In this document: positions 1-7,928 of the stretch, piece by piece
Numbering within the stretch: the first letter of the stretch is position 1
Layout of the letters: the number at the start of each line of letters is the position of its first letter
Assembly: GCA_003164785.1 (NCBI GenBank)
Contig: PLUE01000069.1
Coordinates: forward strand, 62,001 to 126,000
From: Gammaproteobacteria bacterium
GTDB taxonomy: Bacteria; Pseudomonadota; Gammaproteobacteria; Steroidobacterales; Steroidobacteraceae
Length of the DNA stretch: 64,000 nt
Reading direction: 5' to 3'
Notes under the pieces: model-generated
What the model was told of the DNA's origin: nothing
Database searches by the model: none
What the model saw: the letters and a program-made list of their open reading frames with translations, nothing else
Position numbers and translations under genes: made by a program

Positions 1-86
1 ACGCTGCGCAGCGCGAGCACGGCCGAGTACAGGGCCCGCTCATGCTGTTGTTCCTGGCGGACGGTGACGGGACGGTTGGTTTTCAT
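1..86 (-). CDS. TrpR/YerC-family regulator, N-terminal fragment (runs off the left edge)
   Basis: Only the first 28 codons are in the window. They start with ATG at 86 and read MKTNRPVTVRQEQ, then an ERALYSAVLALRS segment. The short charged N-terminus followed by an LY-A-L-LR helix resembles the start of Trp repressor-like YerC/YecD proteins, which are small helix-turn-helix DNA-binding proteins. The helix-turn-helix itself lies outside the window, so the family call rests on this short stretch and on the TrpR-like palindrome directly upstream (118-141). It could be an unrelated helical protein. Confidence 0.4.
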   Translation of the reverse strand, partial: MKTNRPVTVRQEQQHERALYSAVLALRS

Positions 87-117
87 GGGCTGCGTGCCGT
101 GGTGCTATCAGTGTATT

Positions 118-141
118 AATGCGCTAGTACGTTAGCGCATT
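118..141. promoter_or_regulatory. 24-bp palindromic operator upstream of the TrpR-like gene
   Basis: Perfect 9-bp arms AATGCGCTA and TAGCGCATT flank the 6-bp spacer GTACGT. The inner part, CTAGTACGTTAG, resembles the CTAG-N4-CTAG core of the Trp repressor operator. It sits 32 bp before the start codon of the partial TrpR-like gene, so autoregulation is the simplest reading. The palindrome is seen directly; the bound protein is inferred. Confidence 0.6.
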
Positions 142-198
142 GGAACGAGTTTCGCAAGCACGGCCGCAGTTCCCGGGCGAGCGCTCCCGGAAAGCAAC

Positions 199-227
199 TT
201 GACGCACGCGGCTCATGAACCTACAAT
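199..227 (+). promoter_or_regulatory. sigma-70 promoter of the metX-metB transcript
   Basis: A -35 box TTGACG (199-204) and a -10 box TACAAT (222-227) are separated by exactly 17 bp. The expected transcription start, about 233-235, coincides with the first paired base of the SAM riboswitch. Position and quality together make this a convincing promoter. Confidence 0.8.
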
Positions 228-234
228 TCTCCGA

Positions 235-358
235 TCTATCTAGACCGGCTGAGGGAAAGGCCCTTAGAAGCCGGGGCAACCACCAGGGTTCTCTCGAGAT
301 CTTTGGAACGGTGCCAACTCCTGCGGCAACGGGCTTCGGTCCGGAACCGTCAGATAGA
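235..358 (+). promoter_or_regulatory. SAM-I (S-box) riboswitch in the metX-metB leader
   Basis: The closing helix P1 is TCTATCT (235-241) pairing with AGATAGA (352-358). Inside are the S-box landmarks: GAGGGA followed by GGCCC and GAAGCCGG, GGCAACC in P2 and the junction, and the block GGTGCCAACTCCTGC, then a P4 hairpin with ACGG/CCGT arms. S-boxes bind S-adenosylmethionine and shut off methionine genes, which fits the two genes behind it. No classical T-run terminator follows; the 91-nt stretch to the start codon has a GGCGC/GCGCC hairpin, so control could be at translation or by a factor-dependent route. Confidence 0.9.
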
Positions 359-449
359 CGGCGAGTCGAGCGGCGCGTTGCGTTGCTCCCGTCTGAAAGA
401 GCGCCGCGCTCCCCAGGAGATTCTTCAACCTGCGAGGAGTGTGTTCTAG

Positions 450-1469
450 GTGGCGCGAGAGTTATCCGATCAATCCTTCGAGTTTTCCGACGGCGTCCCG
501 GTCGTTCAGGATTCCGTGCTTCCATTGCCTTTACTTTGGCGCCTGCATCATGGGGATCCTCTCGAGAACCCGCGAGTCGCCTACCGGCTGGTGGGTCCGC
601 GCGACGCGCCTGTCGTGGCGGTCCTGGGCGGCATCTCGGCGCATCGTCATTTGACGGGGCCGGATGGATGGTGGCCGGCCATGGTGGGGCCGAATCTGGG
701 CGTGGATACGACGCGCTTCCGGGTTCTCGGCATCGATTACCTGGGCGGACTGGGGGGCAGCTCGACCCCGCATGGCGGCTCGGCGTTTCCGCCCATCAGT
801 TCCGTCGATCAAGCCGCCGTGCTGGAGCGGGTGGTGCAGCATCTGGGGCTGGGCTCATTGCATGCCATCGTGGGCGCCTCCTACGGCGGCATGGTGGCGT
901 TGAGCTTTGCCGCACTGCATCCCGAGCACGTGGGCCGCATCGTGATCCTGAGCGCCGCGGACCGGCCTCAGGTGCTGTCGACCGCCTGGCGCAGCGTGCA
1001 GCGTCAGATCGTGCGCGAAGCCATCGCGCGCGGCGATGGTGCGTCGGGTTTGAAGCTCGCGCGTGCCCTGGCCATGGCCACCTATCGCAGCCAGACGGAG
1101 TTCGCCATGCGCTTCGGCGGTCCCGCCGTCCGTGATGCGGAGCGTTTTCGCTTCCCGGTCGAGGGCTATCTGTTTGCGCGCGGCGACGACTATGTGCAGA
1201 AGTATCGCGCCGAGTCGTTCCTGTGCCTGAGCGAGTCCATCGACCTGCACAGCGTCGATCCGGCGGAAGTGCGCACGCCGACCGTGCTGATCGCCGTCCA
1301 TGAGGACCAGTTGGTGCCTTTCAACGACATGCAGTCGCTCGCCGCGCGTCTCGCCGGCCCGAGCCGGCTGATCGAGATCAACTCCATTTTCGGGCACGAC
1401 GCGTTCTTGAAGGAGGCGGCCGTGCTCAATCCCATTCTGAACAATGCCCTCGTGGAGCAGACGATATGA
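450..1469 (+). CDS. metX: homoserine O-acyltransferase (MetX family)
   Basis: A 339-residue alpha/beta-hydrolase-fold enzyme that activates homoserine by acylating its hydroxyl group, the first committed step of methionine synthesis. The nucleophile motif GASYGGM puts Ser144 in the elbow; Asp286 (HEDQLVP) and His316 (GHDAF) complete the triad, all at the usual MetX spacing. The GTG start at 450 is preceded by GAGGAG with a 10-nt spacer. It is translationally coupled to metB by an ATGA overlap and controlled by the SAM riboswitch. MetX proteins use acetyl-CoA or succinyl-CoA. Gammaproteobacterial members beside metB are often succinyl-specific, but the specificity cannot be decided here. Confidence 0.88.
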   Translation: MARELSDQSFEFSDGVPVVQDSVLPLPLLWRLHHGDPLENPRVAYRLVGPRDAPVVAVLGGISAHRHLTGPDGWWPAMVGPNLGVDTTRFRVLGIDYLGGLGGSSTPHGGSAFPPISSVDQAAVLERVVQHLGLGSLHAIVGASYGGMVALSFAALHPEHVGRIVILSAADRPQVLSTAWRSVQRQIVREAIARGDGASGLKLARALAMATYRSQTEFAMRFGGPAVRDAERFRFPVEGYLFARGDDYVQKYRAESFLCLSESIDLHSVDPAEVRTPTVLIAVHEDQLVPFNDMQSLAARLAGPSRLIEINSIFGHDAFLKEAAVLNPILNNALVEQTI

Positions 1470-2716
1470 GCGACGACAGCAAGCAACGAAAATCCATCGC
1501 GACCCGCTCGGTGCGCGCAGGCCTCGATACGGATTCACAGTACGGGTCCGTGGTGCCCCCGATCTACCTGTCGACGAACTTCGCGTTCGAGGGCTACCGC
1601 AAGCCGCGCAAGTACGATTACACCCGGTCCGGCAATCCGACGCGCGATCAGCTGGCCGGCGCGATCGCGGACCTCGAAGGCGGGGCGGGTGCGGTCGTGA
1701 CCTGCACGGGTCTTGCCGCCATCACGTTGATCCTCGCGCGATTGCCGGCCGGCGCCCGGGTCGTGGCGCCATTCGACTGTTATGGCGGGACCTATCGCCT
1801 GTTGGCCGCGCTCGAAAAGAAGGGCGCCCTGGTCGCGGACTTCATCGATCAGAGCGATGCCACGCTGCTGGCGAAATCGCTGGCGCAGAAGCCGGCGCTG
1901 GTCCTGATCGAGACGCCGAGCAATCCGTTGCTGCGCATCGTCGACATCCGCGCCATCGCCGACGCGGCGCATGCCGTGGGAGCGCTGGTCGTGGCGGACA
2001 ATACGTTCCTGTCGCCGGTGTGGCAGCAACCCATGGCGCTGGGCGCCGACATCGTGATGCATTCGACCACGAAGTATCTGAACGGCCACAGCGACGTGGT
2101 CGGCGGTGCGGTGGTGGCGAAGACGGCCGAGCTGCAGAAGGATCTAGCGTGGTGGGCCAACTGCATCGGCGTCACGGGAGCGCCCTTCGACAGCTTCATG
2201 ACGCTGCGCGGTGTACGGACCCTGCACGCGCGCATGCGGGTGCACGGCGAGAATGCGCTTGCCGTGGTCGACTTCCTGGACGGACATGCCGCCGTGCAAA
2301 AGGTGTACTACCCCGGGTTGGCGAGCCATCCCGGCCATGAGCTGGCGGTGCGCCAGCAGAGTCATTCCGGCGCCATGCTGAGCTTCGAACTGCAGGGCGG
2401 CGAGCCCGCCGTCGCAGCCTTCCTCGACGGTCTCGAATGCTTCACGCTGGCCGAGTCCCTGGGCGGGGTCGAGAGCTTGGTCGCGCATCCGACCACCATG
2501 ACGCACGCCGGCATGGACGAGGCCGCGCGCCTGCGCGCCGGCATCGGTCCCGGGCTGCTGCGCATGTCGGTGGGCATCGAGGACTCGCGCGACCTGCTGG
2601 CGGACCTCGAGGCTGGGTTGGCACGCGCGGCCGAGGCGGTGGCGTCACCGCCCTCCGTGGCAGCGGTGGCAGCGGTGGCAGCGGTGGCGGCGGTGCGCGG
2701 GGTCGCGCGGGGCTAG
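1466..2716 (+). CDS. metB: cystathionine gamma-synthase (Cys/Met metabolism PLP enzyme)
   Basis: A 416-residue fold-type I PLP enzyme that condenses acylhomoserine with cysteine to cystathionine, the step after metX. Visible family features are YTRSGNPTRDQLAGAIADLEGG near residue 52, the ADNTF aspartate near 178, and the Schiff-base lysine in HSTTKYLNGHSD (Lys203). It starts inside the metX stop (ATGA). An O-acylhomoserine sulfhydrylase is possible, since the families are close, but length and context favour MetB. The last 20 residues are an odd VAAVAAVAAV tail encoded by a 9-bp tandem repeat (2657-2692) and lie beyond the conserved domain. Confidence 0.85.
   Translation: MSDDSKQRKSIATRSVRAGLDTDSQYGSVVPPIYLSTNFAFEGYRKPRKYDYTRSGNPTRDQLAGAIADLEGGAGAVVTCTGLAAITLILARLPAGARVVAPFDCYGGTYRLLAALEKKGALVADFIDQSDATLLAKSLAQKPALVLIETPSNPLLRIVDIRAIADAAHAVGALVVADNTFLSPVWQQPMALGADIVMHSTTKYLNGHSDVVGGAVVAKTAELQKDLAWWANCIGVTGAPFDSFMTLRGVRTLHARMRVHGENALAVVDFLDGHAAVQKVYYPGLASHPGHELAVRQQSHSGAMLSFELQGGEPAVAAFLDGLECFTLAESLGGVESLVAHPTTMTHAGMDEAARLRAGIGPGLLRMSVGIEDSRDLLADLEAGLARAAEAVASPPSVAAVAAVAAVAAVRGVARG
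2657..2692 (+). repeat. 9-bp tandem repeat in the 3' end of metB
   Basis: The unit GTGGCAGCG occurs three times, followed by one variant GTGGCGGCG. It encodes the Val-Ala-Ala repeats of the MetB tail. The repeat stays in frame, so changes in copy number would only lengthen or shorten the tail. Confidence 0.85.
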
Positions 2717-2885
2717 TCTGGAATACCGCCCGGGCCGCTCGTCACCCAACGTTCCGCGTCAACAGCGGACGGTCATGACTCAGATTCCGTGAAGTGGCGA
2801 GGTTATCCGCCACCTGCTAACTTTAGATAACTATGTCGTCCCCAGAAGCTTGCCGAAGCAGTTACGTTGGATCGGGAGGATGAGA

Positions 2886-3248
2886 ATGCGGCTGCACGTA
2901 TCTCAGGTTTCTTGGAATCGCCGAAGGTTTGCTATCGCAGCAATGCTTGTCGTCTGGGCGAACCCAGCCGTCGTCTTTGCGGATCAAGCAAGCGACGTCG
3001 CGGCGCTTGAGGCGAAGTGCGAGGCGGAGCGGGAAGCCAAGATCAAGCCGCTGCGCGATGCGGAGCTAGCCAAATGCAAGGCAGATCAAAACAATGATCC
3101 CGGATATTGCGAGCGCTTCTGGAAAGACTATGGCAATTCGATGCGCGGCGCAAATGGCGGAACGATCCCGAGAATGTTCGGCGACTTGCCGATTTGCGTC
3201 GCGGCATTCAAAGCCCGCAAAGCGCTAGCTGATGGTGATTTTCGATAG
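2886..3248 (+). CDS. secreted cysteine-containing hypothetical protein
   Basis: A 120-residue product of unknown function. The ATG at 2886 is chosen because GGGAGGA lies 5 nt upstream; in-frame starts at 2850 and 2880 are less well placed. The N-terminus has Arg residues, a hydrophobic stretch (FAIAAMLVVWANPAVVFA) and a plausible signal peptidase I site before DQ. The mature part is short, charged and helical, with regularly placed cysteines (AKCEAER, AKCKADQ, GYCERFWKDYG, PICVAAF) that could form periplasmic disulfides. It stands alone between metB and the minus-strand hydroxylase genes. No family is recognised with confidence. Confidence 0.6.
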   Translation: MRLHVSQVSWNRRRFAIAAMLVVWANPAVVFADQASDVAALEAKCEAEREAKIKPLRDAELAKCKADQNNDPGYCERFWKDYGNSMRGANGGTIPRMFGDLPICVAAFKARKALADGDFR

Positions 3249-3414
3249 GCGGGCGCGCTCATTACTGGCGCGCGCAAAAACGCAAATTCACACTCCCGAC
3301 CATCGGCGAGCGTTCGCGATAGCGGCCATTCGCGAAAGGCGGTTTCGGATCGAGTTCGGTCCACCGCGGACCCTTTGCCGTCACGGGCGATACCGGCGGG
3401 CATGAGGACCCGAC

Positions 3415-4590
3415 TCAAAGTGGGGGCGTCGCGAGCGTTTTCGTGTACATCAGGCGTTGCAGCCGATATTCCGCATCGGTCGACAGTCGCCTGATCCCTT
3501 GTAGTGCTTCCTCCAGCCGCTCTCCGCCGCCGTTGGCGTGGTAAATTAGTTGTTTGTTCGCGGAGGCTTGGGGCGAAACGCGTTCGAGAAATATGCTGCG
3601 CCGAGATTCGCTGTAACGATCGAGCAAGTCCTCCTGTCGACGGCCGTGAACCACCGACGCGAGCGCTGGGTAGAGGGCAAAACTATCGAACAGGCCGCTG
3701 GTCAGGCCCAGACCGCCGGTGGGATTCGTGGCATGCGCTGCATCGCCGACCAGTACGACGCGCCCGGTTCGGTAGCGAGGGGCCGATCGTTGATGCATGC
3801 GATAGGGAGCGGCGCGGTCGATCCGATACTCATTTTTCCCCGGGATGATGGCCGCGAAAGCCTCGGGAAGACGCTCAAGGAATGTTTCCTCAGGCAGGGT
3901 CGCCTCCTCCATGTACGTGCACCGCCAAAGTCCGTCGTTATTCAGTTTGGCAATGATGGCGCCGTGCCGACCGTCGATCAGCTGGGTCGTTCGCGCGAAG
4001 CCGTAGCGCTCGAAATCGAAAAATACATTCGTCGCGACGAAACGCTCCGGCCATGTCATGCCGTCGAACGTCAGCCCAGCGAGTGCGCGAACGGTGCTGC
4101 CGGCGCCGTCAGCGCCCACCACCCAATTTGCCTGAAATGCCTGTTCGCCCGTGGCGCCGTCCGAGACCACCGTGACGCCATCATCACCTTGGTCTAGTTG
4201 AACGACGCGCGCATTGAAATCGACGCTGGTATTGGGGAGGGAGCGCAGGGCGCGTAGTGCAATCTCGGCGAGTTGATGCTGCCCCAGATGCAAATTGTAA
4301 GGGTGCCTGGCGTGGCCTTCGAGGATCTCCAAGCTATATGGAATGCGCTCCCCTGTTCTGAGAACATGGTACGTGTAGTCTTGCTTGCGGAATCCGCTGC
4401 TTTCAGCTTCGTCCAGGATGCCGAGCTTTTCGATGTCATCGAGCACCGACCAGTGATATACGGCAGCACGCGGTGAATTGATGATGTGCGGCTCGGCTTC
4501 GATCACGCGCACGCGAACGCCTGATCGGGCGAGGCCCAGCGCCGTGATCAATCCCGTGGGACCAGCCCCAACCACGATGACGTCGTCCAT
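3415..4590 (-). CDS. FAD-dependent aromatic monooxygenase (PHBH fold)
   Basis: A 391-residue single-component flavoprotein hydroxylase. The ADP-binding motif GAGPTG is at residues 8-13, the GADGAGS (DG) motif near 160, and VLVGDAAHATNPTGGLGL (GD motif, ribityl binding) near 285. It most resembles the MhpA/PheA-type branch, which uses NAD(P)H and oxygen to hydroxylate phenolic compounds, but it is shorter than the 500-600-residue members with a C-terminal thioredoxin-like domain. A second, different flavin hydroxylase lies 162 bp upstream on the same strand, so both may belong to one aromatic-degradation transcript. The substrate cannot be named. Confidence 0.8.
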   Translation of the reverse strand: MDDVIVVGAGPTGLITALGLARSGVRVRVIEAEPHIINSPRAAVYHWSVLDDIEKLGILDEAESSGFRKQDYTYHVLRTGERIPYSLEILEGHARHPYNLHLGQHQLAEIALRALRSLPNTSVDFNARVVQLDQGDDGVTVVSDGATGEQAFQANWVVGADGAGSTVRALAGLTFDGMTWPERFVATNVFFDFERYGFARTTQLIDGRHGAIIAKLNNDGLWRCTYMEEATLPEETFLERLPEAFAAIIPGKNEYRIDRAAPYRMHQRSAPRYRTGRVVLVGDAAHATNPTGGLGLTSGLFDSFALYPALASVVHGRRQEDLLDRYSESRRSIFLERVSPQASANKQLIYHANGGGERLEEALQGIRRLSTDAEYRLQRLMYTKTLATPPL

Positions 4591-4752
4591 TGCACCTTCT
4601 CGATTCGTGACGTGTTCCAGAACGCAGGCCGTCGTTCACAGCCGGCCTAGAGAGGGCTGTCGATTATGCGCCAATGATGGCCTATCGGCCAACGACCCGC
4701 AGGTCTCGAGGTTCCTCGCCTACGGACGTGGGGCCGCCAATCGGCTAATGCA

Positions 4753-5973
4753 TCAGCCTTCACGGCCGCCAGAACACGTTTCAATATCAACCGCCCCCGC
4801 ATCATGTCCGTAAATCCACGACATCGCTTTGAGGAACCAGTCGGTTGCCGCGTCACGTATTTGTGCGTCGCGCTCTCGTTGTTGGGGTCCATCGGGCAAA
4901 TGGAAGCGCGTTTTATTCTCGTTGGAGGCTGCCTGGACGCGTGATGCCCGGGGCAGTCGCAAGGACTCGTAGACACGGAGTGCGTCGGGGATGTCCCGCC
5001 CACCGATCTTCGCAAGGCACTGCGCCAGTGCCGCGCCGTCCTCGATGGCCTGTGCCGCGCCCTGTGCAAGGAATGGCAACATCGCATGACAAGCATCACC
5101 GAGTAAAGTGACACGTCCGGCGGACCAATGCGGCATCGGCGGGCGTTCGTATAGTCCCCAGATGAATACCTCCTCGACGGCCCCTAAAATGGCAAGGACC
5201 TGCGGATGCCATCCTTCGAATGCGGCGAGCACATCGCCGACGGAAGCCTGTTCGACCCAGGATTCGCGCGTCCCGAAATCCTGCTCCACGATCGCAACGA
5301 AATTGACGAGGCTCGCTCCTCGCACGAAATAATGCACGAAGTGCTTGCCCGGTCCCATCCATATTTGAGATTCCAGTGGCAGCCCGAGCGCAGTCAACTT
5401 CTCCGCGGCGACCAAACCGCGGTAGGCGACACATCCCGTGAACTGCGGATTCTCAACTCCGAACACCTTGCGACGCACCGTAGAATGAATTCCATCGGCG
5501 CCCACCAGTGCATCAACCGTGATGTGCCTGCCATTCTCGAATCGTGCCGCCACGCGATCTCCGTGATCGATCAGATCGGTCAACCGATGTCCCACGTGGA
5601 GGCGTTCGGAGGGGAAGCGGCTCAAGAGAGCATGCAAGAGGTCCGCGCGGTGAGCCTGGTAATAGGGGGAGCCACACGCATTCTCAATTGTTGCGCCGAG
5701 CGGAGTAAGCCGTAAGGTGCGACCGTCGTCCCAGCGGCGCTGATGCAAAGCCAGTGGCTTCACGCCCTGCGTTGCCGATTCGTCGGCGATACCGAGCCGG
5801 CTCAGGATTCTCGAGGCGTTCGGACTGATTTGGATGCCGGCGCCGATATCGCGCACCGCACCGGCTTGCTCGTACACGTGAACATCCAATCCCTGTTCCA
5901 GCAGCGACGAGGCCGCAGCAAGCCCGCCGATCCCGCCACCGATGACTGCGACAGATCGTTGCTCAAGCGCCAT
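4753..5973 (-). CDS. FAD-dependent monooxygenase, salicylate/3-hydroxybenzoate hydroxylase type
   Basis: A 406-residue flavin hydroxylase with GGGIGGLAAA near residue 13, the GADGIHSTVR motif near 160 and LLGDACHAMLPFLAQGAAQAIEDG near 295. The C-terminal stretch after the GD motif (RASRVQAASNENK, then RFHLPDGPQQ) matches the salicylate 1-hydroxylase/6-hydroxynicotinate 3-monooxygenase branch. The ATG at 5973 is preferred to a TTG at 5988 because GCAGG lies 8 nt upstream. It is divergent from an AraC-type gene, which is its likely regulator. The ring-hydroxylating role is well supported; the exact substrate is not. Confidence 0.82.
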   Translation of the reverse strand: MALEQRSVAVIGGGIGGLAAASSLLEQGLDVHVYEQAGAVRDIGAGIQISPNASRILSRLGIADESATQGVKPLALHQRRWDDGRTLRLTPLGATIENACGSPYYQAHRADLLHALLSRFPSERLHVGHRLTDLIDHGDRVAARFENGRHITVDALVGADGIHSTVRRKVFGVENPQFTGCVAYRGLVAAEKLTALGLPLESQIWMGPGKHFVHYFVRGASLVNFVAIVEQDFGTRESWVEQASVGDVLAAFEGWHPQVLAILGAVEEVFIWGLYERPPMPHWSAGRVTLLGDACHAMLPFLAQGAAQAIEDGAALAQCLAKIGGRDIPDALRVYESLRLPRASRVQAASNENKTRFHLPDGPQQRERDAQIRDAATDWFLKAMSWIYGHDAGAVDIETCSGGREG

Positions 5974-6225
5974 TGGAGATGCCTGCAAGAGACCGGTTGC
6001 CCTTTTTTACCACCCGACTTCCCGGTGCGATCTTGATCATGCGTGACGGTCCCTCTGTAGCCATCTTTGAACTCATTGCCGTCGCCACGCCAAGGTTGAA
6101 CCAGGTGCTTGGAGACGCCCGCAGGCCAGTGATACGCCGGCAGGACAGTGGTCATTATGTGCTAACCAATGTAAAACGCAGGATGAGATTCCGCCTATTC
6201 ATGGTAAAGAACGGACAGCCCGGCA

Positions 6226-7158
6226 ATGAGCGCAAAGAAGAAACCAGCTGATATCGAACAGCTCAGCTATCGCCCATCCGTAACGTATCCGTTGGATCTG
6301 GAGGTTTTTTCGGTGTCCGATCTCCGGCAACGGGTCGGCGAAGAGTTTCTTCGATCAGCCCATCGGTATCGGTTTCACATGCTCCTCTGCGTCACGCGTG
6401 GAGAATGCACGCACATGATCGACTTCAAGCGCATCGCCTGCAAACCGGGATCGCTACTGGCGTTTCATCCTGCGCAGGCCCACCGGTTCTCCTTTGAGCA
6501 GGAGTGGGATGGATTTCTCGTACTATTTCGTCCGGAATTCCTTTTTCCCTCACAGGCGACGGCGCCGAATGCCGGGATAGAGTTCGCCGCGGGACTTGAA
6601 TGGTTGCCGGAGCATTTTTTCCTTCATGAACACGAACGCCGCGTGGTGATTGGCGCCATTGTGCAGATGCGGAAGGATTGTCGGATCGAAGCACCGCCAG
6701 AGCAACTGCACGCTCTGCTACGCCATCAGCTGTATGCACTCCTTTTGCGGCTTGCCATCCTGCATGGCCGACGGCAAGCGCACGGAAGCACAACGTCGGT
6801 TGGCTTGCAGCGCTTTAGGGATTTTCGGCGTCTGGTGGAAAAGAAGTTCTGCAAGTGGCACCGGGTCTCCGAGTATGCCGAGCTGCTGGGATGCTCGGAA
6901 AAGACCTTGACCCGCGCTTCGGTGGAGGTGGCTGGAGTGAAGGCAAAGGCTTTCATTACATTGCGAATCAATCTTGAGGCAAAGCGACTCCTTGCGCATA
7001 GTGCCCTGCCGATTACTCTGATTAGTGAACGTCTCGGTTTTCAAGATCCGACCAATTTTGTCAAATTTTTCAAGCGTGAAGTCGCTTGCACGCCAGGCGA
7101 GTTTCGGCGCCGGCCGTCGGACGTACACACCCCAATTGCGCCGAAAGCTCGAGGATGA
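6226..7158 (+). CDS. AraC/XylS-family transcriptional regulator
   Basis: A 310-residue activator. The N-terminal half looks like an effector-binding cupin domain (LCVTRGECTHMIDF, KPGSLLAFHPAQAHRF). The C-terminal 100 residues form the paired helix-turn-helix region of the family, with YAELLGCSEKTLTR as the first recognition unit and ITLISERLGFQDPTNFVKFFKR followed by TPGEFRRR as the conserved second one. It is transcribed away from the salicylate-type hydroxylase gene across a 252-bp gap, the usual place for an AraC regulator of aromatic catabolism. The effector is presumably an aromatic acid, by inference only. Confidence 0.85.
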   Translation: MSAKKKPADIEQLSYRPSVTYPLDLEVFSVSDLRQRVGEEFLRSAHRYRFHMLLCVTRGECTHMIDFKRIACKPGSLLAFHPAQAHRFSFEQEWDGFLVLFRPEFLFPSQATAPNAGIEFAAGLEWLPEHFFLHEHERRVVIGAIVQMRKDCRIEAPPEQLHALLRHQLYALLLRLAILHGRRQAHGSTTSVGLQRFRDFRRLVEKKFCKWHRVSEYAELLGCSEKTLTRASVEVAGVKAKAFITLRINLEAKRLLAHSALPITLISERLGFQDPTNFVKFFKREVACTPGEFRRRPSDVHTPIAPKARG

Positions 7159-7222
7159 ATAGCCCGACATGAGAGAATCGTCCCATGAGCGTGGGCGCCG
7201 GTGACAGTGGAGGAATGACGGC

Positions 7223-7852
7223 ATGAGTTTGCAGACCTGGTGGCTGTTCGTATTGATGACCTTTGTCGTATCGGCGACACCCGGCCCCAATATGCTGCTG
7301 GTGATGAGTAGCAGTGCCCGCTTCGGGTTTCGCGCCGCCGTCGCGACGATGGCCGGTTGTATGACGGCATTGCTAACGATGATGAGTATTTCAGCCGCCG
7401 GTGTAGGAGGTTTGCTGCAGGCATTTCCGTCGGTATTCGACGTTTTGCGCTGGGCGGGCGCCGCCTATCTCGCCTATCTCGGCATCAAGAGCTGGCGTTC
7501 CCCCGTTCATGCAGCAACCGGGGACGCTTCCCGACCGATGGAACTGCCACGCAAATCCGGCGCACTGTTCCGCCAGGGATTGCTGGTCGCAGCCAGCAAT
7601 CCGAAGGCAATCCTGTTCGCCGCGGCCTTCCTCCCGCAATTCATCCATCCACAGACACCGAAGTTGCCGCAATTTGCGATTCTGCTGTCGACGTTCGCGG
7701 TCATTGAAACCAGCTGGTACGTGGTGTACGCCGGGAGCGGTCAACGACTGGCGACCTATCTGCGCCGTACCACGGTGTTGAAGGCCTTTAACCGGCTGAC
7801 CGGTGGTGTGTTCATCGGTTTTGCCGCGGTGATGGCGGCAGTGCGTGACTGA
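7223..7852 (+). CDS. LysE/RhtB-family amino-acid exporter
   Basis: A 209-residue inner-membrane protein with about six hydrophobic segments. The N-terminal signature SATPGPNMLLVMSSSARFG is the hallmark of the LysE/RhtB family; KSGALFRQGLLVAASNPKAILF near residue 110 is the second conserved block. Members export amino acids or homoserine-type metabolites using the proton gradient. The start at 7223 follows GGAGGAA with a 7-nt spacer. The SDR gene follows 76 bp later on the same strand and may be cotranscribed. The substrate is unknown. Confidence 0.85.
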   Translation: MSLQTWWLFVLMTFVVSATPGPNMLLVMSSSARFGFRAAVATMAGCMTALLTMMSISAAGVGGLLQAFPSVFDVLRWAGAAYLAYLGIKSWRSPVHAATGDASRPMELPRKSGALFRQGLLVAASNPKAILFAAAFLPQFIHPQTPKLPQFAILLSTFAVIETSWYVVYAGSGQRLATYLRRTTVLKAFNRLTGGVFIGFAAVMAAVRD

Positions 7853-7928
7853 AAACGCCCGGCGGCTGCAATACCCGCCGAAGATCGAAGCCACAAATAC
7901 AAATTGTTGCGCCCACCGGGAGAGCGAT

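Noticed and set aside
124..525. 133-codon minus-strand frame across the metX leader
   Set aside because: It covers the promoter and SAM riboswitch, has no ribosome-binding site and no family resemblance.
215..1135. 306-codon plus-strand frame starting in the riboswitch
   Set aside because: It is an out-of-frame shadow of metX with Arg/Gly-rich codons only.
2794..2813. GTGGCG/CGCCAC hairpin after metB
   Set aside because: Short stem, no T-run; could form by chance in GC-rich DNA.
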